A DNA stretch of 64,000 bases from Allocoleopsis franciscana PCC 7113 (GTDB lineage Bacteria; Cyanobacteriota; Cyanobacteriia; Cyanobacteriales; Coleofasciculaceae): assembly GCF_000317515.1 (NCBI RefSeq), contig NC_019738.1:2630001-2694000 (forward strand). Reading direction: 5' to 3'. Position numbers and translations under genes: made by a program. How positions within the stretch are numbered: position 1 is the first letter of the stretch; every line of letters starts with the position of its first letter. Positions 36,577 through 46,455 of this stretch are shown one piece after another. Under the pieces are notes generated by a model, which was not told the DNA's origin, made no database searches, and saw nothing but the letters and a program-made list of their open reading frames with translations.

Positions 36577-38493
36577 GTGTCATCTAGCACTGTTCGACAA
36601 AAACAAGATACCAAAAGCGACTCATCATCCGGTTTCCACTTTGTACAGGGAGTTGCTCAGGTCGCAGGTGGAACCATCCTCGGCATCACCATGCTAACGA
36701 GTTCAATTGTTGCCGGTGGGCTAGTTGGCTTGGCAACCAGCTTTCGCAATCTTCCAGATGTCAGAGTCCTACGGGGCTACGTGCCATCAGAAACCACTTA
36801 TATCTATGACGTTAAGGGGAAGGAATTAGCCAGTCTCCACGGTGAAGCGAATCGCGAAGTTGTCAAATTAGACCAAATCAGCCCCGTACTCAAGCGAGCC
36901 GTACTCGCGATGGAAGACAGCCACTTTTACATACATCATGGGATTAACCCCAATAGTGTGGGGCGGGCGCTGTTAATCAACTGGGAAAAGAATACGGTGG
37001 TTGAAGGTGGCTCAACCCTAACGATGCAGCTAGTGAAAAATTTATTTCTCAAGCCAGAGCGTAAGTTTAGCCGCAAAATTGCTGAGGCGGTGATGGCTAT
37101 TCGACTAGAGCAAATCTTCACCAAAGACCAGATTTTGGAAATGTACCTCAATCAAATTTATTGGGGTCACAACAATTATGGGATTCAAACCGCTGCCCAA
37201 AGCTATTTTTCTAAGACGGCGGATCAACTCAACTTAGCCGAGTCAGCAATGCTAGCTGGATTGATTCAGTCTCCAGAAGAATACAGTCCTTTTGTCAGCC
37301 TCAAAACTGCCAAAGAGCGACAAGCTATTGTTTTAAAGCGGATGGAAGACTTGGGATGGATTACACCCACCGAAGCGGAAGCGGCTCGTAAACAAAAGCT
37401 GAATATAGGCAAGCTGACTTCCTGGCGGACGAGTAAGCTGCCATTTATCACAGAAGCCGTTGTGGCAGAATTAAACGAGCGGTTTGGTCGCGAGGCTGTC
37501 TTGAAAGGTGGGATGCGCGTTCAAACGACGATTGACACGAAATTCCAGGAGATGGCTGAACAAACTGTCGCCAGTTCCCATGCCAATATTCGTTATCGTG
37601 GGCTTAATGCGGGTCAAGTTGCTCTCGCCGCCGTCGATCCTCGCACACATTTTGTCAAAGCGCTGGTTGGCGGAGTGAGTTACAAAAAGAGCCAATACAA
37701 TCGAGCCATCCAAGCCAGACGCCAACCCGGTTCTGCCTTTAAACCCTTTGTTTATTACACAGCCTTTGCCACCGGCAAATATGGCCCTTCGTCCACTGTC
37801 ATGGATACCCCAGTCAGGTATCGGGATGGTAGCGGCTGGTACTCTCCCCGAAACTATGGTGGGGGTTATTCGGGTGCCATGACTATTCGGACGGCTTTAA
37901 CCGTATCGGCGAACGTTCCAGCCGTCAAGATCGGGAGAGCGGTTGGACTAGATAAGGTGATTGAAACCTGTCGCACGCTTGGAATTAAAAGTCCAATGGA
38001 GCCAGTTACCTCCTTGCCACTGGGAGCTATTGGTTTAACCCCCTTGGAAATGGCAGGAGCTTATGCCACATTTGCCAGTAATGGTTGGTATTCTGACACA
38101 ACCATTATTGTCCGAGTGACTGATAGCGCTGGTAATGTTTTGTTAGATAACACCCCTAAACCCAGGTTAGTACTTGACCCTTGGGCTACGGCTTCTCTGA
38201 CAAATGTCTTGCAAGGCGTGATTAATGGTGGTACCGGAAAAGCTGCACAAATCGGACGCCCAGCAGCGGGTAAAACGGGTACGACCTCATCGGAGCGAGA
38301 TGTTTGGTTTGCAGGATATACACCGCAGCTAGCTGCCGCTGTTTGGATTGGTAATGATAACAACAGACCGATTGGAGGTGGAGCAACAGGTGGTCAATAT
38401 GCGGCACCCATTTGGCGAAACTTTATGCTAAAAGCGTTAAAGAATGAGCCAGTGCAAAGTTTTCCACCCCCTTCTAAGTTCAATCGTCCTTAA
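36577..38493 (+). CDS. Class A penicillin-binding protein (PBP1A family)
   Basis: A 638-residue bifunctional peptidoglycan synthase. A short cytoplasmic tail and one transmembrane helix (about 28-55) anchor it. The glycosyltransferase-51 domain shows EDSHFYIHHGINP (Glu113 region), GGSTLTMQLVKNLFL, and KIAEAVMAIRLEQIFTKDQILEMYLNQIYWG. The transpeptidase domain has the nucleophile in QPGSAFKPF (near 385), SAN in TVSANVP, and KTGTT (near 566). The start is GTG with GAGGAAG upstream. It polymerises and cross-links peptidoglycan in the periplasm. Confidence 0.92.
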   Translation: MSSSTVRQKQDTKSDSSSGFHFVQGVAQVAGGTILGITMLTSSIVAGGLVGLATSFRNLPDVRVLRGYVPSETTYIYDVKGKELASLHGEANREVVKLDQISPVLKRAVLAMEDSHFYIHHGINPNSVGRALLINWEKNTVVEGGSTLTMQLVKNLFLKPERKFSRKIAEAVMAIRLEQIFTKDQILEMYLNQIYWGHNNYGIQTAAQSYFSKTADQLNLAESAMLAGLIQSPEEYSPFVSLKTAKERQAIVLKRMEDLGWITPTEAEAARKQKLNIGKLTSWRTSKLPFITEAVVAELNERFGREAVLKGGMRVQTTIDTKFQEMAEQTVASSHANIRYRGLNAGQVALAAVDPRTHFVKALVGGVSYKKSQYNRAIQARRQPGSAFKPFVYYTAFATGKYGPSSTVMDTPVRYRDGSGWYSPRNYGGGYSGAMTIRTALTVSANVPAVKIGRAVGLDKVIETCRTLGIKSPMEPVTSLPLGAIGLTPLEMAGAYATFASNGWYSDTTIIVRVTDSAGNVLLDNTPKPRLVLDPWATASLTNVLQGVINGGTGKAAQIGRPAAGKTGTTSSERDVWFAGYTPQLAAAVWIGNDNNRPIGGGATGGQYAAPIWRNFMLKALKNEPVQSFPPPSKFNRP

Positions 38494-38794
38494 AGAAAGC
38501 CTACCGACTCTCTGGTGGGTGAGTGAACTCAAAAGTTAACTAGTTCCGGTAATATAGCCCTAATATGTGCAGAGTTTGTAGTGAGGACTTTAGTCCTCTT
38601 GTCAGGGGCACTCAAGTGCCTACTACGAACAAGATTTGGACGATGGGCAATTAATCGAACAAGGTATAACGCATCAAGCCAATCCCATGAGTAGGAGCTA
38701 GCACAAAAGCCACCTCCTAGGAAGCACCGAAAGCCTCTCTTGGCAATACGCACAGGCTACAAAAGACAACACTGACGGAAAATCTAGTTGAGCC
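38494..38794. other. Intergenic region between PBP and DUF1825 genes
   Basis: About 300 bases between convergent genes, carrying the 70-bp repeat. A 74-codon minus-strand frame runs through the repeat and is rejected as a gene. Confidence 0.5.
38561..38630. repeat. 70-bp dispersed repeat, copy 1
   Basis: This 70-base segment is about 86 per cent identical to 53881-53950 without gaps. It contains the palindrome AGGACTTTAGTCCT and ends CTACTACGAAC. The two copies lie 15 kb apart, both just after a plus-strand gene, with the same orientation. It is probably a transcribed intergenic repeat or MITE-like element. Confidence 0.65.
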
Positions 38795-39118
38795 TCAGGG
38801 TTGCTTTTCTAGCTCTGACTTCATTCGTTCCAGAGTCATGTTCATTTGGTCGAACATTTGCTGAGGCGTAATGCCAAACTGACCGAGCTGGGTCTTAAGT
38901 TGTTCCACTGTCATCTGAGCCATAAAGTCCTCAGATAACTCAAAGCGCTTCATAAAAATACGGTAGCGCTCCATCAGCGCTTCCATCTGCTCAATAAAAA
39001 TCTTTTTTCCTTCGTGGTCGAATTTGCCATAGCTGCCCCCCAATTGGATGAGGGATTGATAATCTTCAAACAGCTGTTTAGCTTCTTGTTGGACGATATC
39101 TGAGTCAAAAAACCCCAT
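38795..39118 (-). CDS. DUF1825 family protein
   Basis: A 107-residue, highly charged helical protein starting MGFFDSDIVQQEAKQLFEDYQ, with the ALMERYRIFMKRFELSEDFMAQMTVEQLKTQLGQFGITPQQMFDQM block typical of the DUF1825 family of cyanobacteria. It is cytoplasmic, without enzyme motifs. Function is unknown. Confidence 0.85.
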   Translation of the reverse strand: MGFFDSDIVQQEAKQLFEDYQSLIQLGGSYGKFDHEGKKIFIEQMEALMERYRIFMKRFELSEDFMAQMTVEQLKTQLGQFGITPQQMFDQMNMTLERMKSELEKQP

Positions 39119-39480
39119 TGCTCTTATCTGTTCACCGACGAGTGGGTTAAAACGCTGCTGCTAGTCACATTTTAGTTCAGTGCTTAGCTCCCGCAAACTT
39201 CGGTTTACCGTATTCGTGAGTGAGCGCTTACCTCACCTGTTGGCGGTGGGGGAGTTGGGGAGCTAGAGAGCAAGCTTTTACCTCTGTGTCATTCGCAGTC
39301 CACTCACAGGGTCAATATCTTAAATTAAAGATAGAATTGCTGGTCTTTTATGTAATCTCTCCCTCAGCAAGAGTACTTTGATGGCGTGGATGACTTACGA
39401 CTGGGTAAGAATGTCCTGCGGCAAAGGAGTTAGCACTCCCCATTCTTTAAACCAAGCTATTCCTAGGGGTAAAAGCAAGT
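39119..39480. other. Divergent intergenic region
   Basis: About 360 bases between the divergent DUF1825 and TM2 genes. No gene, strong hairpin or repeat is recognised; both promoters should lie here. Confidence 0.45.
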
Positions 39481-39870
39481 ATGTTGAGTAAGCCGAAAAA
39501 TCGTACAGTCGCTGCTGTCTTAGCGTTTAGTGGGGTGATGCCTATTGCCGGATTCCATAAATTTTATCTGGGGCAACCATTTTGGGGCATCGTGTATTTG
39601 CTCCTTTGGTGGACACCCATTCCTCATATCGCCAGTGTGATTGAAGGCTTTTGGTATCTGGCACAAGGTGCACAGGAGTTTGACAAGAATTTCAATTTAG
39701 GCGTGATAGCGGCTTCTTCGGTAGCTAATCAGACCGTAGCAGTTGACCCAGCGCAGGTGGGTGCGATCGCAGATGCCCTACGAGAACTTGATCGACTGCG
39801 CCAAGATGGACTAATGTCCGAATATGAATTTGAGCAAAAACGCCGCCAATTACTCGATCGCATTGCCTAA
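39481..39870 (+). CDS. TM2 domain protein with C-terminal SHOCT motif
   Basis: A 129-residue protein. A TM2 unit of two helices (about 8-62) contains PIAGFHKFYLGQPFWGIVYLLLWW. A linker leads to a C-terminal short amphipathic SHOCT motif (about 97-128; ALRELDRLRQDGLMSEYEFEQKRRQLL), which mediates oligomerisation in other proteins. AGGGG lies before the ATG. The next gene starts six bases after the stop, so the two are an operon. Confidence 0.82.
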   Translation: MLSKPKNRTVAAVLAFSGVMPIAGFHKFYLGQPFWGIVYLLLWWTPIPHIASVIEGFWYLAQGAQEFDKNFNLGVIAASSVANQTVAVDPAQVGAIADALRELDRLRQDGLMSEYEFEQKRRQLLDRIA

Positions 39871-39875
39871 AACCA

Positions 39876-40424
39876 ATGGCACTTTTTGACTGGATAAGTC
39901 CAATAGGACAACCTAATCCGAACTCCAACCTAATTCGATCGCGTCTTCAGAGTAACCCTTACTACCGACTGCAATCAGCTGAAGAAATTGCAGTTGCCGT
40001 CGAACTGGGTATCAAAATTGATGCCAATCAAGCGAGTGTGGATGACTGGTTGCGACTGCCAGGAATATCGATTCATCAGGCGCGATCGCTGGTTGAACTG
40101 ACTCAAATGGGGGTTCAGTTTTGCTGTCTGGAAGACATTGCTGCTGCTTTAGGGATTTCAGTCGGACGAATCAAACCATTGCAACCGATTCTCAGTTTTT
40201 GTTACTACGACTCGGATAGCGACTTAACTCCTGTACCGATTAATCCGAATATAGCTTCAATTGAACAGTTAACGAAAATTCCAGGAGTTGATTTGTTTTT
40301 GGCAAGAGCGATTGTACAGAATCGCAGTGAAGGGGGTAATTATCGTAATCTTGTCGATTTGCAGCGACGCCTTTCGTTGAATGCTCAGTTAATTTCTGAT
40401 CTGATGTACTATTTAAGGTTTTGA
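39876..40424 (+). CDS. Helix-hairpin-helix (ComEA-like) protein
   Basis: A 182-residue protein with two helix-hairpin-helix units: INPNIASIEQLTKIPGVDLFLARAIVQNR with GNYRNLVDLQRRL at the C-terminus (about 120-180), and a more degenerate one, ANQASVDDWLRLPGISIHQARSLVELTQMG (about 48-80). ComEA-type HhH domains bind double-stranded DNA without sequence preference. No signal peptide or membrane anchor is present, unlike true ComEA, so a cytoplasmic role or anchoring by the coupled TM2 protein is possible. Confidence 0.78.
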   Translation: MALFDWISPIGQPNPNSNLIRSRLQSNPYYRLQSAEEIAVAVELGIKIDANQASVDDWLRLPGISIHQARSLVELTQMGVQFCCLEDIAAALGISVGRIKPLQPILSFCYYDSDSDLTPVPINPNIASIEQLTKIPGVDLFLARAIVQNRSEGGNYRNLVDLQRRLSLNAQLISDLMYYLRF

Positions 40425-40636
40425 AGATCGGCACAGTGTAAGGACAAGTTGAATGTTTGAGCTTGAGTTGTGTTTCGTCCGGGTTGTTACATGATTCAGG
40501 TCTATTGATGAATAAGATTTCTCACAAAGTGGGTGCGAGCGCTCAGGCTTTGGTTAGCTTACCTGACTGATGCACACTCTTTGAAACCGCGATACCCTCC
40601 TATATATGATTTTGCGACAATTAAGTTAAGTATTTT

Positions 40637-41797
40637 ATGGTCGCGAGTAATGGCTTGGAATCTAGGGCAGACTTTACTTTGCAGAATGGTAAGTACACCA
40701 TTAAGGAGGAGTTAGGGCGGGGACGCTTTGCCATTACCTACTTAGCTCAGGATAAGAACGGTAAGGATCTGGTCATCAAAACATTGGATGAGGATAAGCT
40801 ACACCAGCAGCTAACTCAAGCGGAGCGCGACAGCCTAAAGACAAAGTTTGTCAATGAGGGACGGAGGATGGAGCGTTGCAAGCACCCTCATGTTGTACCC
40901 CTTCTGGACACATTTATGGAGGGGCAACTATTTTGCCTCGCGATGGAATACATTCATGGGGATACTCTAGAGAGCATCGTTCGCGTTCGGAAATTTTTGC
41001 CAGAACAGGAAGCGCTGGGCTACATTCGGCAAATTGGAGAGGCGCTGATTGAGGTGCATCGCCAGGGTTTGCTCCATCGGGATGTAAAGCCAGAAAATAT
41101 CATAGTGCGAGCGGGACAGCAGTTTGTTCAACCCTCTTCACTGCAATCGGGTTTGAGAAATGGCAGTTCTATTCCTCGCCGCCAGAGAAATGAAAAGTTT
41201 ACTTTGTCTCCTTTAAAGGTAGCAATCGTAGCAGTGACACTGGCAGCATTAGCAGGAGTGGTAGTAGGATGGCAGTATCCATTTTTGTCATCGAGACCCC
41301 AAGTTCCTCCTACAGAGCCGAACTTCTCGGTTAATCTGAATTCAGAAGTAGAAGTAGATTACAGTAAACTGCAAAATGTACTGGCACAAGGAAAGTGGAA
41401 AGAGGCAGACGATGAAACTGCGGATGTGATACTAAAAGTAGGAGGACGAGAAAAGGAAGGCTGGCTAGATACTGCTTCTATCAAAAAGCTTTCTTGCACT
41501 GACCTTCGCACAATTGACAATCTCTGGGTAAAACACAGTGAGAGTCGCTTCGGCCTTAGCGTGCAGCAACGTATATGGGAAAGAGTGGGGGGAACTCCTG
41601 ATGATTATAGAGCTTACGAACGCTTTGGTGATCGCGTTAAATGGCGTGTGAATTCTAAATGGTTAGGTCAAAATAACTCGACATTCACAACCAAAGCCCC
41701 TGAGGGACACCTTCCCGCTAAAACTTTATATAACGGAGGGTATATGAGAAAAGAGTTACCTGGCTTTTTCTCTCGCGTCGAGACTTGTAAAGTGTAA
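40637..41797 (+). CDS. Truncated Ser/Thr kinase-transmembrane-GUN4 fusion
   Basis: A 386-residue protein. The kinase N-lobe has the Gly loop ELGRGRFAITYLAQ (25-38) and Lys48 in LVIKTLD, followed by HRDVKPENIIVR (147-158). The DFG, activation loop, APE and rest of the C-lobe are absent: after residue 158 a short linker leads to a transmembrane helix (about 192-214). A GUN4 domain follows (about 230-365; VDYSKLQNVLAQGKWKEADDETADVILKV, CTDLRTIDNLWVKHSESRFGLSVQQRIW, KAPEGHLPA). GUN4 binds protoporphyrin IX and Mg-protoporphyrin. Kinase-GUN4 fusions are known in cyanobacteria with a complete kinase; here about 110-130 residues seem deleted in frame, so kinase activity is unlikely. The start codon is uncertain, as no clear ribosome-binding site is seen. 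Confidence 0.8.
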   Translation: MVASNGLESRADFTLQNGKYTIKEELGRGRFAITYLAQDKNGKDLVIKTLDEDKLHQQLTQAERDSLKTKFVNEGRRMERCKHPHVVPLLDTFMEGQLFCLAMEYIHGDTLESIVRVRKFLPEQEALGYIRQIGEALIEVHRQGLLHRDVKPENIIVRAGQQFVQPSSLQSGLRNGSSIPRRQRNEKFTLSPLKVAIVAVTLAALAGVVVGWQYPFLSSRPQVPPTEPNFSVNLNSEVEVDYSKLQNVLAQGKWKEADDETADVILKVGGREKEGWLDTASIKKLSCTDLRTIDNLWVKHSESRFGLSVQQRIWERVGGTPDDYRAYERFGDRVKWRVNSKWLGQNNSTFTTKAPEGHLPAKTLYNGGYMRKELPGFFSRVETCKV

Positions 41798-41896
41798 CAT
41801 CTAAGGCTTTCAGATTTCTGCAAAGATTTCCTAAAGAGACGATTTCCACGAACCCATTCCCGTTCTAGCTTTCCGATACCGGGCACCGCGACATCT

Positions 41897-42475
41897 TCAT
41901 AACCCTGGAAACACCAAATTTAGATCCAGCAATAAGTCGGAAAAACCAGGAATTGTCACTATTTCATTCCGTAAAGCAATCTGTCTGATACGGTAACCGA
42001 AATTCCCTTGACTATCTTGATAAGGCTGAGTATAACGTTCTACTTGATTAGCCACCAAATTCATAATCCAGTAATTCTGAATCTGAGCTTCTGCATACAA
42101 CGATAGCTTTACAGTCTGGTCATACACTAAAGTTGAATCTGATACTTCAATTAGCAATAAAACATCCTTGGGATAGGGATGATTCAATAAATAATCATCA
42201 GGCTGTCCTCGTACAATTACAACATCCGGTTCTGGCTCACTATTAGTAGGCAATATGATGGGTTCTTGTCCACGAATAACAGCGAGATTTTCTACTAACC
42301 GATCCAACTCTCGCGCTAATTTGGTATTGCAAACTGAATGCAGCGTACCCTTAGCTGCCATTTGTACTAATTCTCCCCGAATCAACTCCACCCGATCATC
42401 TTCAGTTAAAAAACCTAATTCAATCAGGCGATGATATTCAGCTAATGTAAAGCGCTTAGTTGTAACTTGGGTCAT
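41897..42475 (-). CDS. Uma2 family (DUF820) putative endonuclease
   Basis: A 192-residue protein of the PD-(D/E)xK-fold Uma2 family, found in many copies in cyanobacteria. Visible family blocks are FTLAEYHRLIELGFLTEDDRVELIRGELVQMAAKG, SEPEPDVVIVRG (Asp of the core), VLLLIEVSDSTLVYDQTVKLSLYAEAQIQNYWIMNLVANQVERY (Glu and Lys), and a hydrophobic end. A restriction-like fold is established for the family, but the role remains unknown. It lies 31 bases from panB on the same strand. Confidence 0.9.
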   Translation of the reverse strand: MTQVTTKRFTLAEYHRLIELGFLTEDDRVELIRGELVQMAAKGTLHSVCNTKLARELDRLVENLAVIRGQEPIILPTNSEPEPDVVIVRGQPDDYLLNHPYPKDVLLLIEVSDSTLVYDQTVKLSLYAEAQIQNYWIMNLVANQVERYTQPYQDSQGNFGYRIRQIALRNEIVTIPGFSDLLLDLNLVFPGL

Positions 42476-42506
42476 GCTGACTCAACAGAACCTCTATTTA
42501 ATTTAT

Positions 42507-43292
42507 TTAATTAACATCCTCCGGGAATTGCCGTTCTCGCACCTCACGACTAAATTCCTCCACGGCCTGTGTAATCACCTGCCGCAAGTTCACATAAGGC
42601 TTGGCAAACGGTGGCATTCTATCTGACAGTCCGAGTACATCAGAGGTAACGAGTACCTGTCCATCGCAATGTGGCCCCGCACCAATTCCAATCGTGGGAA
42701 TCGGAATCTTTCCCGTAATTCGCATTGACAAATCATCGGGAATATGCTCTAAGACGATCGCAAACGCCCCCGCCTCATAAAGTGCGATCGCTTCTTGCAA
42801 AATTCGCTCCCCCTCATCCGCTGTTTTCCCCTGCTGCCGATAGCCCAACTGATGCACCGATTGAGGTGTCAACCCTACATGTCCCATCACCGGAATACCC
42901 ACGGCTGTTAACTGAGCAACAGTTTGAGCCATCTTAGGATATCCGCCTTCCAACTTCACCGCCTGTGCCCCAGTTTCCTTCAACACGCGACCGGCTGAAT
43001 GAATCGCTTGCTGAGGACTTTCTTGATAACTCAAAAACGGTAAGTCACACACCACTAACGCCCGTTTCACACCCCGTCGCACGGCTTTAGTATGATGCAG
43101 CATTTCCTCCAACGTTACAGGCAGGGTCGTTGGGTAACCCAACGTGACCATAGCCAAGGAATCCCCAACTAAGAGAATATCGACGCCAGCCGCATCCAAC
43201 AACTGGGAAATCGCATAGTCCCAAGCCGTGAGTACCACAATCGGACGCCCCTGTTGCTTCCATTGAATGAGTTGCTGGGTTGTAACTGCCAT
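42507..43292 (-). CDS. panB: 3-methyl-2-oxobutanoate hydroxymethyltransferase
   Basis: A 261-residue TIM-barrel enzyme, the first step of pantothenate synthesis (ketopantoate formation using methylene-tetrahydrofolate). Signatures are [70 protein letters not shown]-type text (read here as LGYRQQG), FAIVLEHIP and [18 protein letters not shown]. Length is standard. The panC gene is not adjacent. Confidence 0.95.
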   Translation of the reverse strand: MAVTTQQLIQWKQQGRPIVVLTAWDYAISQLLDAAGVDILLVGDSLAMVTLGYPTTLPVTLEEMLHHTKAVRRGVKRALVVCDLPFLSYQESPQQAIHSAGRVLKETGAQAVKLEGGYPKMAQTVAQLTAVGIPVMGHVGLTPQSVHQLGYRQQGKTADEGERILQEAIALYEAGAFAIVLEHIPDDLSMRITGKIPIPTIGIGAGPHCDGQVLVTSDVLGLSDRMPPFAKPYVNLRQVITQAVEEFSREVRERQFPEDVN

Positions 43293-43338
43293 TTGATTCT
43301 ATTGCTGTGGTTGTGATGAAGCGAGTTAATTAGTCCAG

Positions 43339-44460
43339 TTAAAAACTTTCTCTAGGATTTTCACGAGTGAAAGCCAAATGAGGTCTAACTTGACCGGTTG
43401 TCTGACTCACCCAGGCTAATCCTTCGGTTGTTCCCACCCATAACTTGTTACCTGTATCGGGAGACAGGGATAGGACACGGCTGGAAGGAAGGTCAGGGAC
43501 TTCACCGAGAACAGCGCCACTATCCGGTTTGAGTTTCAACAAGCCGTTATCTGTCCCTACCCAAACACTCCCATCTTGAGCAAAGCGCACAGAGGTAACG
43601 TTACGTCCTCGCAGTGGGGTAACGGAGCGCAGGACTTCGCGAGTTTCTGGGTCTATGACGAGTAAACTATTGGGAGTTCCAGCCCAGAGTTTACCATCTG
43701 GTGATAGAGCAAGGGTTTGTACCGTGGTTCCAGGTAGGCTGGGAATGCGACCGATGACTAAAGCACTGGCAGTATCAACACGCACTAGTCCTTCTAGGGT
43801 TCCCACCCAAAGCTGGCCTTCTTGATCTAAAGTAAGAGCGTTAGCGCTGACACCGGGAAGTTTTTGCAAGGTCGTCATCAATAATCCTTGGTCAGGACTG
43901 ATTAGGGTAAGACCGCGATCGCTTCCGACCCAAAGATAGCCCCGGCGATCAATCAACAACGACAACACGCGGTTAGAAGGCAAGGTAAAATTCTGTGCTG
44001 TTACTTCATTACTGCGGGGGTCTACGCGCAACAATCCTTCATAACTGCCCACCCAAATTCGTCCTACTTTATCTTGGGCTAAAGCGCCGATGGTGTAATT
44101 GGGAAGGGCAATGCGAGCCAACACTCGTCCGCTATTAGGATTAATTCTAGCTAACCCTGTCCAACCTCCCACCCAAAGGTCGCCGGTAAAGTCAGGTTGT
44201 AATGCACTGACGCGGAAATCAGTTGGCAGAGGTGCGCTGTCTTGGCGTAGGCGTTCCGGGGGCAATGGCCCACTTAATGGTGGCGGTGGGTCGCCGGTGT
44301 AGACGGGTGTTTGGCTGCCTGAGTCAGTGTAAGTTGGGGGAAAGTCTAACTCAGTATTTGTCTGCACCAACGTTTGAGCGATCGCTCTGGGGTGGGCTAA
44401 GCTCAACCCTAGTAAGGTCACACTCATCAAAAAACGGATATGGGCTGTTAAAAACGCCAT
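43339..44460 (-). CDS. Exported beta-propeller protein with two-component-regulator-type repeats
   Basis: A protein of about 373 residues from the ATG at 44460, which has GAGAGAA before it and opens a signal peptide (MAFLTAHIRFLMSVTLLGLSLAHPRAIAQ). An upstream in-frame start would disrupt the signal. Most of the mature protein is about seven to nine repeats of the reg_prop type (examples: GDLWVGGWTGLARINP, GRIWVGSYEGLLRVDP, GYLWVGSDRGLTLI, GQLWVGTLEGLVRV), forming a propeller. Similar repeats form the sensor parts of hybrid two-component proteins, but no signalling domain is attached here. Confidence 0.82.
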   Translation of the reverse strand: MAFLTAHIRFLMSVTLLGLSLAHPRAIAQTLVQTNTELDFPPTYTDSGSQTPVYTGDPPPPLSGPLPPERLRQDSAPLPTDFRVSALQPDFTGDLWVGGWTGLARINPNSGRVLARIALPNYTIGALAQDKVGRIWVGSYEGLLRVDPRSNEVTAQNFTLPSNRVLSLLIDRRGYLWVGSDRGLTLISPDQGLLMTTLQKLPGVSANALTLDQEGQLWVGTLEGLVRVDTASALVIGRIPSLPGTTVQTLALSPDGKLWAGTPNSLLVIDPETREVLRSVTPLRGRNVTSVRFAQDGSVWVGTDNGLLKLKPDSGAVLGEVPDLPSSRVLSLSPDTGNKLWVGTTEGLAWVSQTTGQVRPHLAFTRENPRESF

Positions 44461-45002
44461 CGCGGTTCTCTCTGCCTTCCTGAATAAGCTTGCTGTTGTG
44501 CAAGTATCCCTATATTTACAAGTATCCCTAATATTTAATCGCTTCTTGATGGTTGATGGGGAGAAGGCCAAGCCTGGTGTTTTTCTTTATCTCTAAACGG
44601 GGTATTAATTCAGTTTTTTAACAAAACTTTACAACATGTGATGGTTCTTCTCATATATAAAAAAAGTTTATGAAAACCTACAGAAGATTTGAATTATAAC
44701 TTATTGAATTCTTGGTATAGTTACAAAACAATTAAGAAATTCAGCGCTACCTATCCAGTTAAGCCTTGTTTACAAAAAGATGCTCTTTAGTGGTCACTTT
44801 TGTGGTCAAATAGCATTGGGTTAGGTACTCCCAGGCAACAGCCAAAAGAAGGGAAAGTTGGGTGTGGTGTTGCACCCTGATCAGGGCTTATTAGGCAAGC
44901 CTTATTGAAAGATTTTTGTTCCAAAAATTCAGGGCAGAATCTACAACCGTTGTAAATGCATATACCTGTTGCAACATTCAGTCGCTCCTAAGGAAGGAAA
45001 AC
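44461..45002. promoter_or_regulatory. Upstream region and leader of the Rubisco operon
   Basis: About 540 bases between a divergent gene and rbcL. It should carry the operon promoter and a long 5' leader, as known for other cyanobacterial rbcL genes. AT-rich text with TATAGT (near 44716) is present but has no well-spaced -35 element, so no promoter is called. AAGGAAGG lies directly before the rbcL ATG. Confidence 0.5.
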
Positions 45003-46433
45003 ATGTCCTACTCTAAAACCAGCACTCAGTCCAAAGCTGGGTACGACGCCGGGGTAAAAGATTATAAATTAACTTATTACACTCCGGATTACACCCCTAA
45101 AGATACTGATGTCCTGGCGGCGTTTCGCGTAACTCCACAGCCTGGAGTTCCTCCAGAAGAAGCGGGTGCTGCTGTGGCTGCTGAATCTTCCACTGGTACC
45201 TGGACGACTGTGTGGACAGACTTGCTGACTGACCTTGATCGCTATAAGGGTCGTTGTTACGATATCGAACCGGTTCCCGGCGAAGATAATCAGTTTATTG
45301 CGTTCATCGCCTATCCTTTGGATCTGTTTGAAGAAGGTTCTGTCACCAACTTGCTTACCTCTTTGGTAGGTAACGTGTTTGGTTTCAAAGCCCTGCGTGC
45401 ACTGCGTTTGGAAGACCTGCGGATTCCCATCGCTTACATGAAGACGTTCCAAGGCCCACCTCACGGGATTACCGTTGAGCGTGACAAGCTGAACAAGTAC
45501 GGTCGTCCTCTGTTGGGTTGTACGATTAAGCCCAAGCTGGGTCTGTCTGCGAAGAACTACGGTCGTGCGGTTTATGAGTGTCTGCGCGGTGGTCTAGACT
45601 TCACCAAAGACGACGAAAACATCAACTCCCAGCCCTTCATGCGCTGGCGCGATCGCTTCCTGTTCGTTCAAGAAGCTATTGAGAAAGCACAGGCTGAAAC
45701 CGGTGAAATCAAAGGTCACTACCTCAACGTCACCGCCCCCACCTGTGAAGAAATGATGGAGCGTGCTGAGTTCGCTAAAGAAATCAAGACGCCAATCATC
45801 ATGCACGACTACCTCACGGGTGGTTTCACCGCTAACACCTCTCTGGCTAAGTGGTGCCGCCGCAACGGTGTACTGCTACACATTCACCGTGCGATGCACG
45901 CTGTAATCGACCGTCAGAAGAACCACGGTATCCACTTCCGCGTACTCGCCAAGTGTCTGCGGATGTCTGGTGGTGACCACCTGCACTCCGGTACGGTTGT
46001 GGGTAAGCTTGAAGGTGAAAAAGGTATCACCATGGGCTTCGTTGACCTGATGCGCGAAGACCATATTGAACAAGACCGCGCACGGGGTATTTACTTCACT
46101 CAAGACTGGGCTTCCATGCCCGGAGTGATGCCCGTCGCTTCTGGTGGTATCCACGTTTGGCACATGCCTGCGTTGGTGGAAATCTTTGGTGATGATTCCT
46201 GCCTCCAGTTCGGTGGTGGTACTTTGGGTCACCCATGGGGTAATGCTCCTGGCGCTACCGCTAACCGTGTGGCTTTAGAAGCTTGTATCCAAGCTCGTAA
46301 CGAAGGTCGCAACCTGTTCCGTGAAGGCGGCGATGTGATTCGTGAAGCTTGCAAGTGGAGTCCTGAGTTGGCAGCGGCTTGCGAACTGTGGAAGGAAATC
46401 AAGTTCGAGTTTGAAGCGATGGACACCGTCTGA
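45003..46433 (+). CDS. rbcL: Ribulose bisphosphate carboxylase large subunit (form IB)
   Basis: A 476-residue Rubisco large subunit, catalysing CO2 fixation on RuBP, in carboxysomes in cyanobacteria. The ATG at 45003 ([23 protein letters not shown]) has AAGGAAGG before it; an in-frame start 87 bases upstream is rejected because family members begin here. Carbamylated Lys202 (spinach 201) lies in [15 protein letters not shown]. Substrate-binding Lys are in [16 protein letters not shown] and the loop 6 equivalent [12 protein letters not shown]. The sequence is the cyanobacterial/green type. It starts the rbcL-rbcX-rbcS operon. Confidence 0.97.
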   Translation: MSYSKTSTQSKAGYDAGVKDYKLTYYTPDYTPKDTDVLAAFRVTPQPGVPPEEAGAAVAAESSTGTWTTVWTDLLTDLDRYKGRCYDIEPVPGEDNQFIAFIAYPLDLFEEGSVTNLLTSLVGNVFGFKALRALRLEDLRIPIAYMKTFQGPPHGITVERDKLNKYGRPLLGCTIKPKLGLSAKNYGRAVYECLRGGLDFTKDDENINSQPFMRWRDRFLFVQEAIEKAQAETGEIKGHYLNVTAPTCEEMMERAEFAKEIKTPIIMHDYLTGGFTANTSLAKWCRRNGVLLHIHRAMHAVIDRQKNHGIHFRVLAKCLRMSGGDHLHSGTVVGKLEGEKGITMGFVDLMREDHIEQDRARGIYFTQDWASMPGVMPVASGGIHVWHMPALVEIFGDDSCLQFGGGTLGHPWGNAPGATANRVALEACIQARNEGRNLFREGGDVIREACKWSPELAAACELWKEIKFEFEAMDTV

Positions 46434-46455
46434 TCAAGCGTGAAGTGTACAGTGT

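Noticed and set aside
38529-38753. 74-codon minus-strand frame
   Set aside because: It reads through the 70-bp dispersed repeat and has no start signal.
44916-45002. 29-codon N-terminal extension of rbcL
   Set aside because: All family members start at MSY or equivalent, and AAGGAAGG stands directly before that ATG.
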